Assembly (NCBI RefSeq): GCF_038502225.1
Contig: NC_091369.1
Location: 1,609,392-1,673,391, forward strand
Source of the DNA: Cherax quadricarinatus
Taxonomy: Eukaryota > Arthropoda > Malacostraca > Decapoda > Parastacidae
Length of the DNA: 64,000 nucleotides
Direction: 5' to 3'
Position 1 is the stretch's first letter. Each line of letters starts with the position of its first letter. The notes beneath the pieces were generated by a model. It was not told where the DNA came from and did no database searches. It was given only the letters and a program-made list of their open reading frames with translations. Positions 10,501 through 22,500 of the stretch are shown one piece after another. The translations under genes were made by a program, and so were the position numbers.

Positions 10501-13500
10501 GAAAATGGAATATGTTAATCTTTTGTCGAAACTCATTCCCATAAACAGTCTTTTTCTTAAGCTAAAAGATTTTTACATTTTGCTGTTGTGAGATTGGGTG
10601 ACGAGCAATTTTCATTACTATATATAACGTAATAATTACCAATATTTTTTCCCACATATTCTTCAGTTCACTTTACAGTTATTTTATTTATTTACACACC
10701 CTTTTCCAGAACGTTGACTATCATGTTAATCAACAGTATACTGTTTGTATGTATATATGTATGTGTGTGTTTTATAGTGATAAAAATACTAGTTGCAGTG
10801 AAGTCCTTTATTAGTGAAACATTTCACACACACGTGACCTTTTACAAGTTCATATTCTACCCATTGGTGAAACATTGTACCTGTATTAGTAAAGAACTTA
10901 ACTGCAGTTGACTTACAAAATCGTAATAACACGATTGCAAACAAACCGTGGTGAGAGGGTGGGGTTAGAATTCATGACAAGTGAGTTGTAAATCAACAGT
11001 CTACTCTGTGTATGCATGTGTGCGTGCGCACGTGCGCCTGTGTTTGCACATTCTGACTAATTATAGTACCACATATGCATTGTGTGTTCCCAAAAATGCC
11101 ATTATTTTTTTTTTTACTAATTGATGAATTATATGGTCGTGTTTTGTTTTTTTGATCAATATTCAAGAGTATCTTCTTTGCTTTCTTCTTCTGGCTTGTT
11201 TGCCAGTAGACTGCATGGGTAACCAAGCTGCAGTTAGTGATTACAAAATGAAAATTCTGCATTGCCATTGTGTACTGTATGTAAATCTTTGTGTTGTTTA
11301 TGCAAGAAAAACTTTTTTTCAGAAGAGCGAAGATAGTGGAAACATGGAGACAGACCTGTGTGATATCCCAGGACTCAGAAGTCGGATACAAAACCCACTG
11401 GAGTTTCTTGGACTGTATAACACACTTCATGATGCATGTCACAGAAATCACATCCCTGCCAAAGTAGTAAGATCGTAATTCATTTGACTAATTGAAAAAA
11501 AAATTTTTATACCACTCTTGGCTCTAATATCTTATTGTTATGATTTAATCCAGCTGACTTTTAAAGTTTATTCAGCAGATTTTTTATAAACAATTCTGAA
11601 TTTTAATATGAATTGAAAGAAGTTTAGGAACAGCCATATTCTTACCTAACAAAATTGTTGTCTAGTGATAAAAATACTAGTTGCAGTGATGTCCTTTATT
11701 AGTGAAACATTTCACACACACGTGGCCTTTTACAGGTTCATATTCTACCCATTGGTGAAACATTGTACCTGTATTGGTAAAGAACTTAACTGCAGTTGAC
11801 TTATGAAATCATAATAACACAATTGCAAACAAACCATGGTGGGAGGGTGGGGTTAGAATTCATGGCAAGTGAGTTGTAAAACTCCAGGCCAATGTGTAAA
11901 CCCCTGGGCCAGCTGGCTACAATAGGATTCATCCAACTAGGTATATTGATACAGCATAGGGAAGTTAGCATAGGCCCCAGGCCCATGTTGTAGGGAGGAT
12001 AGCATGGGCCTGGGGCCCATGCTGTATAAATATACCAAGTTCAATTAATCTTATTGTAACCAGCTGGCCCAGTGGCATACACACTGGCTTTGAGTTATAC
12101 AACTCACTTGCCATGGGTTCTAAACCACCCCTGTGCTATGTTTTTTTAACTGAAGTTAATGTCTTATCATCACTTGATGGCATTACATTTCCAGTTTATA
12201 ACAGAATTGCTATATATTATCTCCATCCAGGTGCACTTAACAAATTTATCTCCTAGATCACTGGTGATGCAAGTGAGGAACAGATCTTGGCAGCCACAGC
12301 AGCATATCTCGACAGACCAGAAGTACTAGTTAAGGCTTTGAATGAACTTTTTCACATCTTCCGGTTTGAGACGTGTCATGATCAGCAGAGGGCCCTTAAT
12401 TTAATTTTACTCTCTATGTTAAGACATCGCAGAGAGAAACATATTCAAATATCGGGGAGGTGTGTATTTCTTAAAATTCATATACAGATTTGATGTGTTA
12501 TTTTTTATTTAAGTTTAATACACTGTATACGTATTTGTTAAAACTATTTTTCTAAATCCTGTACAGGCATACCTTGCTAATACAGTGCTCGCTTTAAAGT
12601 ACTTTGCTAATACGGCGCTTTTCAATTCATATTTAGTATTTTTGGCACTTCTCTTAAGATGGTTTTTGTCAATTTTTTTTTTTTTTTTTACTTTTGCATT
12701 GTTTTTTAAGCTTAGTGCTATTGTACATTTAATAAATGATGGTGTAAACATATTTTTAGGCTTTTATATGCACTGGCAAGTGAAAAAAAAATGCTGTGAT
12801 TCATTTTGTGATATTCACTTTACAACAACGGTCTGGACCCTAATCTGCCGTATTACTGGGGTATGCTTGTGAATTGGTTGTGTACATTATAATATTTTAT
12901 GCTTTTCAGCAGTTGTAGATGTACTTAATTTTGTGTACTTTTCTACTTAAAAGTGCATCGCTATTCTACATTGCAAAGGGAGAAGATAAAAATAGCTTAA
13001 GTGTTAGAGCAAGACAGAAGATGATAATAGTTTTGCTAGATGCAATGGAGACACACCTTGATGATTCGACTATGATGCGCAATGGCTGCCTCACCCTGTG
13101 CCAATTCAGAATACCTCAAGATGTGGTAAGTGCATTACTTAGTGGTAACAGTGTAGATGTTATTGCATGACATTGATGAGACACTGAATGCCAACTGGTG
13201 GAGTTACTAAAAGTATTAGTCAGAGGGCAGAAGAGGGGTTGTTGAGAATGGAATAAAGTAGAATGACTTGGAGAGCATATAAATCTGTAGGGAAAGGAAG
13301 GTGGGGTAGGGGTCGTCCCCAAAATGGTTGGAGGGAGGGGGGTAAAGGAGGTTTTGTGGGCAAGGGGCTTGGACTTCCAGCAAGCATGCATGAGCATGTT
13401 AGATACGAGTGAATGGAGACAAATGGTTTTGGGGACCTGATGAGCTGTTAGTGTGAGAGCAGGGTAATATTTTGTGAAGGGATTCAGGGAAACCGGCTAG

Positions 13501-16500
13501 CTGGACTTGAGTCCTGGAAATGGGAAGTACAATGCCTGCACTTTAAAAGAGGGGTTTGGGATATTTTCTGTTTGGAGGGACATCTAAACTGTTGTATATG
13601 AGTGCCTCTGCTAATGCAGTGATTATGTATGAGTGATGGTGAAAGTGTTGAATGATGAAAGTTTTTTCTTTCTTTTTGGGTTTTTCTTTCTTTTTGGGCC
13701 ACCCTGCCTCGGTGGGAAATGGCTGACGTATGTATTAAAAAAAAAAAAATACTGTTCACTATTTTTAATGCTAATCAGTGTATATTCAGTGTATTTTTAT
13801 GTTTTGGTCTTTTCTCATAATTGTTGCTTTTATATCTGCACTATTGTATTATATATAAATTCTTGTACATTGCCACTAAAAAATCATTCACTGTAATTAT
13901 ACAAATATATGCTACAAAAAAAAAAAAAAAAAAAATGCTACAATGCAGAATTTCATTACTTTCTTGGAAATGTTATGGAGGTTTTGTGGAAAGAGCATGA
14001 CAAGTAGTGCACACCTAGTTGTGGCAGTGGTGATGGATTATTTTGGTAAAAATCAGTCAAGAAATGTGTGACAAATGAGAATCATCTGTGTTGTGCTCGG
14101 CAGACTGAGGATCATGCCTTCACCATGTCTTACACTGTATGACCCATATGAGTTTAGCACTTAACATTATTAAAAAAAAAAAGTGTAATATATATAGTAT
14201 CCATTTTCTTGTAGCTTTGTGCCATTTGTTTTATGGGCTAGTTTACAAGATAAAATTTGGTCTTTAAAGTGCATATGTTATGCTCATACTATCTTGGTAC
14301 AAATAAACTAGGAATTGGATTTTTAATTTATTTTTCTTAAGTTATAATGAGGAATTATAATTGTCTTATTGTTTGGATAAATGCATTATCTTTAGTTTAG
14401 GTGTATATTCATTAGGTTTGTGTGGTTTGTTAATTGCTTTGGTAATGATGGATCAAGAAATCTGGGAGGTTTGGCAAGCTCCCTCCTGTCTCCTGCTCCT
14501 TGCACTGACAAACTAATAAAGGGAGATGCAGGGAGGGGGGTCATGTAAGTGAAGCTGCTCCCTAACCCACTGTTCTACATTTTAGGATTCTTACTTTGGG
14601 TATGTAAGAGTACTTGCGTGTATTGTTCACACATGTATCACTGTGTGTATTGTGTAGTGTAGTGTCTGTAGGTCTATCCTGTAATTTTACGTATTTTCAT
14701 CTTATGTACAGGTTCCGTAATTCAATAACTAACTTCTTCAACAAATTCTGAAGGAGTCTCAAATATTCAGGAAATCAACACGACATGAATGACCCCAGTA
14801 CAGGCTCTCAGAATATATAATTATATTTATGAAAGAAAAATATATATAAAAGAGGGAGCAAAGGGCTAGTAACCATTTCTCCTGTATAAATTACTAAATT
14901 TAAAAAGAAAACACTTTCATTTTACTTTTTAGGTCACCCTGCCTTGGTGGGATGCAGTCAGTTTGTTGGAAAAAAATTATGACAAAACATAAAAGGTAGT
15001 AATGAAGAGTGCAGATAGGGAATGACAGTTTTAAAAATGCAAACAAAGATATGAGTATTGCAAGATGTTAGTAAAGTTATTATGACAGAAACACTGAAAA
15101 TTATATTCAAAGTATGTCATTATTATTTGCATTATTTACGATAAAGCAGTTATGCTGTATGTATTAAGACTTTTTTTGGTTGAAAAAAGCATTTTATTCC
15201 TTAACTATAAAAGGGACAGTTTTTATTTTCAGAAATCTTATTTAAATCAATGTTTTAACTTATACATGTGCTACTTAACGTTTTTTTAATTGGCATTCTT
15301 GTTTGGTTTTGATAAGTATTTATCATTGTTATTATTTAGCTTTTATTTGTAATTTGTTTTCAATACTACAGTGAACTCTACGTTTAATGGACTAATAGCA
15401 GAGAGGGAGTGCCCTTGAAATTGATTATCCGTTACATACTTATGATGAAACTTTTTCCACGATCATGTCAGCAACGGACAATTCTGGATTAATGAACTTT
15501 GTTAAGTTTGAATGAATTTACCTTAACAGTAACATAACTCTTTATTGAACAAACTTTGTCCAATATTTCTGAATATTGTCTTGCCATGGATTTTGTCCGG
15601 TATATCATTGTTTGTCAAATTGAGGTTTTACTGTACACGTGTAGTGATCCTTTACACAGGTTTAAAATTTAACTACAGTACCATAACCTTCTTTCAATTA
15701 TATGACCAAGAACTGGCTTAATTCAAAAAATGCAGCTGTTAATATTTTTGGATTTTCAGCTGTTTGAATACCGTCGCTTGGTGCAGCTGTTACTACGTTT
15801 AATTAGAGGCAGAGGCGATGGTGATGATTTTGTGCGCCGCATTGCCATCTATCTCTTGAATTCCCTAGCCTGCCAAGTGGATGGGGAGCAGAAAGAGCTG
15901 GTTGGAGATCTTGGTGCTATTGAGGTGGGTTTTGTTATGCATTTGTTTATCATTATCATAATATTATCATAATCACAATCTTCATTTTAGCATGATACAA
16001 TACGTATTTATAAAGATGGGTGACATTTAGGTGTGCTTGCAGAAAGCCATTGTTATGCAGAGCATTTTGGACAAACTAAACTCTATCTTAAGACGAAAAA
16101 GGCAATAACTAATTGATTGTTTATACAGTGGACCCCTGACTTACGATATTAATTCATTCCAGAAGTCTGTTCGGGTGCCGTTACTGAACGAATTTGTTCC
16201 CATAAGGAATATTGTAAATTAGATTAGTCCATTTCAGACCCCCAAAAATACATGTACAAAAGCGCTTACAAAAATACACTTACATAATTGTTCAAGTAGG
16301 GAGATGATCGTAAGGCGAGGGTTCACTGTACGTATATGGTCTTTAAGGGGTCGTAAACTTATGGTAAGATATTAGTTCATTACATTTTCTGAATCATACA
16401 GTGCATTTTGTGAAGAGCCTGTTGAAGTAAATTTAGAATTTTCACAAAGATATGGCAGATTTATTTTCATCTGCATTTCAAGCGCAATGCTTTAACCCTT

Positions 16501-19500
16501 AAACTGTCCAAATGTAGATCTATGTTCGCTCATGTAGCACTCCGAACGTAGATCTACTTATTTTTTACACACTTATGGAGAAAATCGAGGTCAGAGCGCT
16601 ACACACGAAAACGCAGATCTACGTTTGGACAGTTTAAGGGTTAATTAATTATGACATTTTCACCTTGCTACATTATCAGCGTGCGTGAGCGTGTTAGATA
16701 GGAGTGAATGGAGACGAATGGTACTTGGGACCTGACGATCTGTTGGAGTGTGAGCAGGGTAATATTTAGTGAAGGGATTCAGGGAAACCAGTTATTTTCA
16801 TATAGTCGGACTTGAGTCCTGGTAATGGGAAGTACAATGCCTGCACATTAAAGGAGGGGTTTGGGATATTGGCAGTTTGGAGGGATATGTTGTGTATCTT
16901 TATACGTATATGCTTCTAAACTGTTGTATTCTGAGCACCTCTGCAAAAACAGTGATAATGTGTGAGTGTGGTGAAAGTGTTGAATGATGATGAAAGTATT
17001 TTCTTTTTGGGGATTTTCTTTCTTTTTTGGGTCACCCTGCCTCGGTGGGAGACGGCCGACTTGTTGAAAAAAAAAAATCCCCATAGTGATGCTGGATCGT
17101 CTCATAGTGGTACCATTTAAGTGGGCTCGATGCCAGATTAAAAACTCATGAACCCGTTTTTATCTTAAATAGCTGGAAAAATTTTCTCTTTTCTTTCTTC
17201 TTTGGGCCATACCCCACCAAGGCAGGGTGGCCCAAAGGGAAAAACAGAAGTTTCTCTTTAATTTTAGTAATGTATACAGGAAAAGGGGTTACTAACCCCT
17301 TGCTCCCAGAATGTTAGTCGCCTCTTACAACACGCATGGCTTAGGGAGGAAGAATTCTGTTCCACTTACCCATGGAGATAAGAGGAAATAAACAAGGAAC
17401 TAATAAGAAAATAGAAGAAAACCCAGAGGGGTGTGTATATATATGCTTGTACATGCAAGTATAGTGTAACCTAAGTGTAAGTAGAAGTAGCAAGATGTAC
17501 CTGAAATCTCGCATGTTATGAGGCAGAAAAAAGACACCAGCAGTCCTACCATCATGTAAAACAATTACAGGCTTCCGTTTTACACTCACTTGGCAGGACG
17601 GTAGTACCTCCATGGGTGGTTGCTGTCTACTAAACTACTACCTACCTATGATGTTAATAGTCGTAAATTATGAAAGCTGAAAATTAGTAAAAATGGTCAT
17701 TCACTTGACAGTGTATCTTGATCAACAGACAATGTTGAAGCTGATAAACGACAGGTTACAGCGGCACATGCATGACGACATGCTGGAGATTGCTTGGTCA
17801 GCCATGTGGAATGTCACTGATGAAACTCCTGTCAACTGTTTACGCTTTCTTGATGGCCAGGGTATGACTTATTTCCAAAAGTGTCTTAAGGTAAGTGTTT
17901 TCAACTGTTAGTTTGCTCATTTAAATATCTTTTGTAGTTTGCTCATTTAAATATCTCTTGTAGTTTGCTCATTTAAATATCTTTTATTTCATTAACCATT
18001 ACTGACTACACACACAATTCAGTGAAGACACAAAATTAGACTGGATATGTTCATGGCAAAATACTTTCTTGCATGGGCAAGGTAAACAAAGGTATGCTTT
18101 ATGAGGAATTTAGCACTATTAAGAGAGCATAATTGGAGCTTGCACTCCCAAATGAGCCACAGGGATTTTAGAAAACATTTCTTCAGTATAGAGTAGTAAA
18201 GGAGTAGTGGATGTGGCAGAGGAAGGAAGAAGAAGAAAAGATGGAGAGAATTAAGCCTGTGATGGAAGGAGAGGGGAGAGAAGAGTGGAAGTGGAAAGTG
18301 ACCAGTGATATCATACAAGCATACTCCATATGGGCTAAACAATTTACAAGCCAGCACTGTCACATTAGCTGTTTGAAAGTTAAGAGGCAGGGCCAAGAGC
18401 TAATGCTAACCTCCTCCTCCCCGTTCCTGAAACTACAAGCAATAAAATGACAATCGGCACTGTGGAAACTAGATCAGCTGATATAATGGGAAAAGAGAAT
18501 AAAGACTGAGACAGAGCCCTGATGATAATGGGCATTAATGAAGCAAATTATGGGGCACCCAGGGAGGAAAGGATTCTGCATAGTAGAGGTGAAGTAAAGA
18601 AAGTGATTCTGGAGTTGAAGATTGAAGGAGAAATTCAAAGAGAAGAGATAAGTCAACTGCACATGTATGTGGAAACATGCAAGATCTTCATAGGTGGCCT
18701 TTCCCTAGTAGCAGGTATCTGGTAATTAAGAGAAAGAATAATTTCCATAATGCCACAAGTTTTGGTAAAGATTGTTTTGGCAGAACATGCAGAAAGAAGA
18801 GAAAATGTGGCACTCCAGCATGGAGTTCAACCATTCATGACCGTTAATTACCATGGTGCTGGTGAAGGACTCTTGAACAAAAGAATTGCATAATAATGTA
18901 TTTAAACATAATCATTAATACATAATTATTCATTTCTTTGCATCCTAATATAGTATATCCCTATCATTTGTTCACAGGAATTTCCGGACAAACCAGAATT
19001 GCTGAGGAATATGATGGGTTTGTTGGGCAATGTAGCTGAAGTGAAAAACCTTAGATCACGCCTTATGACTTCAGAACTCCTTACAACATTTGCTGACCTC
19101 CTGGATTCGAACTCAGATGGCATTGAGGTAAGGTTATTTGACCTACAGTTATTGATCCTCTTGAGAGGTGTAGCCAGAGACCAGTAATCTGGTCAAGTTT
19201 TCATAACTGCTGAATGAAGCAAGCATCCCCAAAGAGTACCTTTATTTGGTTGCCTGATACTTTTCCTTCCTCCAAAGTTTCATCCACATATCATTTATAG
19301 CCTGAGAACTTCTTATCAGGTTTATGATTTATTGTGAGTTATGCAAAATCAAGTTTATCATAAATTTTATAATATTATAATAGGTAACTTTTTTTGTTTA
19401 TATCTCTCAGGTGAGTTACAATGCTGCTGGAGTTTTGTCCCACATTGCAAGTGGTGGAAGTGAGGTTTGGACCATTGAACGTCCGACAAGAAACGAAGTG

Positions 19501-22500
19501 CTAGAAAGGATGGTGGCAGCAATAGAACGATGGGATTTAGCATCAAAACGTAATATCAATTATAGGTCAGTTCTCTTTATAAGAGTGAAAGGCATTGTTT
19601 TATGACCACTTTCTTTACAATATGCTAATTTAAATTTTTTTATAAATCACATTCTAATTTTTAGTGTCCTTGACAAATTGTGTACCCATTTCTGCTTGTA
19701 TATCTTTTGTTAGAGTAATAATTCGGGATATTTACTGTCTTTATAGGTAGTAGGTTGGTAGACAGCAACCGCCCAGGGAGGTACTACCGTCCTGCCAAGT
19801 GAGTGTAAAACGAAAGCCTGTAATTGTTTTACATGATGGTAGGATTACTGGTGTCTTTTGTCTGTCTCATGAACATGCAAGATTTCAGGTACATCTTGCT
19901 ACTTCTACTTGCACTTAGGTCACACTACACATACATGTACAGGCACATATATACACACCCCTCTGGGTTTTCTTCTATTTTCTTTCTAGTTCTTATTCTT
20001 GTTTATTTCCTCTTATCTCCATGGGGAAGTGGAACAGAATTCTTCCTCAGTAAGCCATGCGTGTTGTAAGAGGCGACTAAAATGCCGGGAGCAAGGGGCT
20101 AGTAACCTCTTCTCCTGTATATATTACTAAATGTAAAAGGAGAAACTTTCGTTTTTCCTTTTGGGCCACCCCGCCTCGGTGGGATACGGCCGGTGTGTTG
20201 AAAGAAAGAAAGAATTTACTGTCTTTAACCCCTTCTCTTGTATAAATTACTAAATTTAAAAAGAAAAATTTTCATTTTTTTTTAGGTCGCCCTTCCTTGG
20301 TGGGATACAGCCGGTTCATTGAAAAAAAAAATTACTCTTTTTCAATAAATATTTGTTTACAGGTGACCAAGTAACCTGTTTATAGAAGTACTAAAGTTTA
20401 TAAAAAGTTTTTTATTCTCATTGTAAAAATACTTTTTACTTTTGAATTTTCATTCCTAAATATTTTTCTTAATGCTTACTTATAGGCTCTTAAGTACTAG
20501 TAATTAAATTTATCTATAAATACCTGCAGATAGATTTAAAAATATGTATATGAAGAATTTTTGCAAAATGTTGTTGTTTTTTTTTTATAAAAGCCAATAT
20601 CAAGACAGTTTAAAATTTGTTTCTCAGTTAATTTTTATATACATGGAGGGAAGGCAGGGTAGGGGCTGCCTTAGGAAAAGTTGGAAGGAGAGGGTAACGA
20701 AGGTTTTGTGTGCGAGGGGTTTGGACACCTAGCATGTTGGATAAGATTAGAAGCAGATTGTTTTGGGGACTTGACAGGCTGTTGGAGTGTAAGCAAAGTA
20801 ACATTTTTGAGAAAGGATTCGGAGAAATCGGTTAGCCAGACTTGAGATCTGGAGGTGGGAAGTACTCTGAAGTACAAGTGGGAATATTTGTGGTTTGGAG
20901 GGGTAACTGAACTGTAATATCTGCATGCCTCTGGCAAGACAGTAATAGAGTAAATGATAGTGAAATTGTTTCTTTTTCAGGTCACTCCTGTCACAGCTGG
21001 ATTATTATTATTATTATTATTATTATTGTTATCGTTAATACAAAGGCAGGGTGACTCAAAAACAAAAGAAAAAATAATTTGTTCCTGACATTATATTATA
21101 TTATGTACATATTTTAATAATAAGGGAGGGGTACCTCCACTTCCTTGGATCAAGGAAGTGGAAAAGTGAACATAGATAAGAGTAAGGTGATGAGGGTATC
21201 AAACAATTTAGATAAGGAAAAATTGCATATCAGATTGGAGGGAGGGAGTATGGAAGAGGTGAATGTGTTCTGATACTTGGGAGTAGATTTGTCGGCCGAT
21301 GGGTTTATGAAGGACAAATGCCATCTGCCATCTCATGAAGAACCAATGCCATCTGAGTTTGAATCTAGGAGGTCAGCAAATGTTGTAAGGAGTTCTGAAG
21401 TTTTCACTTCAGCTACATTGCCCAACAAACCCATCATATTCCTCAGCAATTCTGGTTTGTCCGGAAATTCTTATGGACAAATGACAGGGATGTACTATAT
21501 TAGGATGTAAAGAAATGAATAATTATGTGTGGATGGAGGGAGATGGTAAAAGAGGTTTTGTGTGCAAGTGGCTTGGACATACAGCAGGCATGTGTGATCA
21601 TGTTAGAAAGGAGTGAATGGAGACGAATGATTTGTGAGACTTGACGAGACAAATGGTTTTTGGGACTTGATGACGAGCTGTTGGAGTGTGAGCAGGGTAA
21701 TATTTTGTGAAGGGATTCAAGGAAACCAGTTAGTTGGATTTGAGTACTGGATGTGGGAAGTACAATGCCTGCACTTTAAAGGAGGGGTTTGAGATATTTG
21801 CTGTTTGGAGTGACATCTAAACTGTCATATCTGCGCACCTCTGCAAAGACTGATTATACGTGAATGATGGTGAAAGCGTTTTTTTCTGGTTCACCCTGCC
21901 TCGGTGGGAGGTGGCCAGCATGTTAAAAAATAAAAGAATGTCTTTGTTTTTTTATCATTTAATAATATAAAATAACTGAAATACAATTTTCATAATTTTA
22001 ATTCCTTGTCACCTTTAGATAAGAGATTTCCATTTGTATTTTTTATTTTCACATTTTTTCTTCTTTCCAGTACAACATAAACTTATCACACCTTTGTCAC
22101 AAGCAAATTCCTTGTCTTTATTTCACCTCTTAATAGCCATAATTTTTAATTAATGTCAATTTTCAGGTCATTTGAACCAATCCTCCGACTCCTAGAGGTA
22201 TATCATACGCCTCAGTGTCAACATTGGGCAGCGTGGGCACTAGCGAATCTCACACGAGTATACCGTGAGTTGCTTGTTATACAAGTCTTTTGTATTGGTC
22301 CTAGAGCTTGAACCTGTATTTGAATTGTGATGTCCTGCACTTCTGGCAAGACAGCTATTGAATGAATGATGGTGAATGTGTTTCCTTCTTTTTATCACTC
22401 TACCTTGGTGGGAAGTGGCAGATGTGATTAAAAAAAAAGTGTACAATATTTTGCTATTAGAGCAGCATCTCATTCTATAATTTTTTTTTCTTACAGCTGA

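Noticed and set aside
18019..18725. Pair of overlapping frames in ZER1 intron 7
   Set aside because: Purine-rich low-complexity sequence shared with another intron (51845-52020). No conserved protein motif.
21277..21510. A 78-codon plus-strand frame in ZER1 intron 9 as a gene
   Set aside because: It is the antisense reading of the inverted exon 8 copy joined to RTE sequence.
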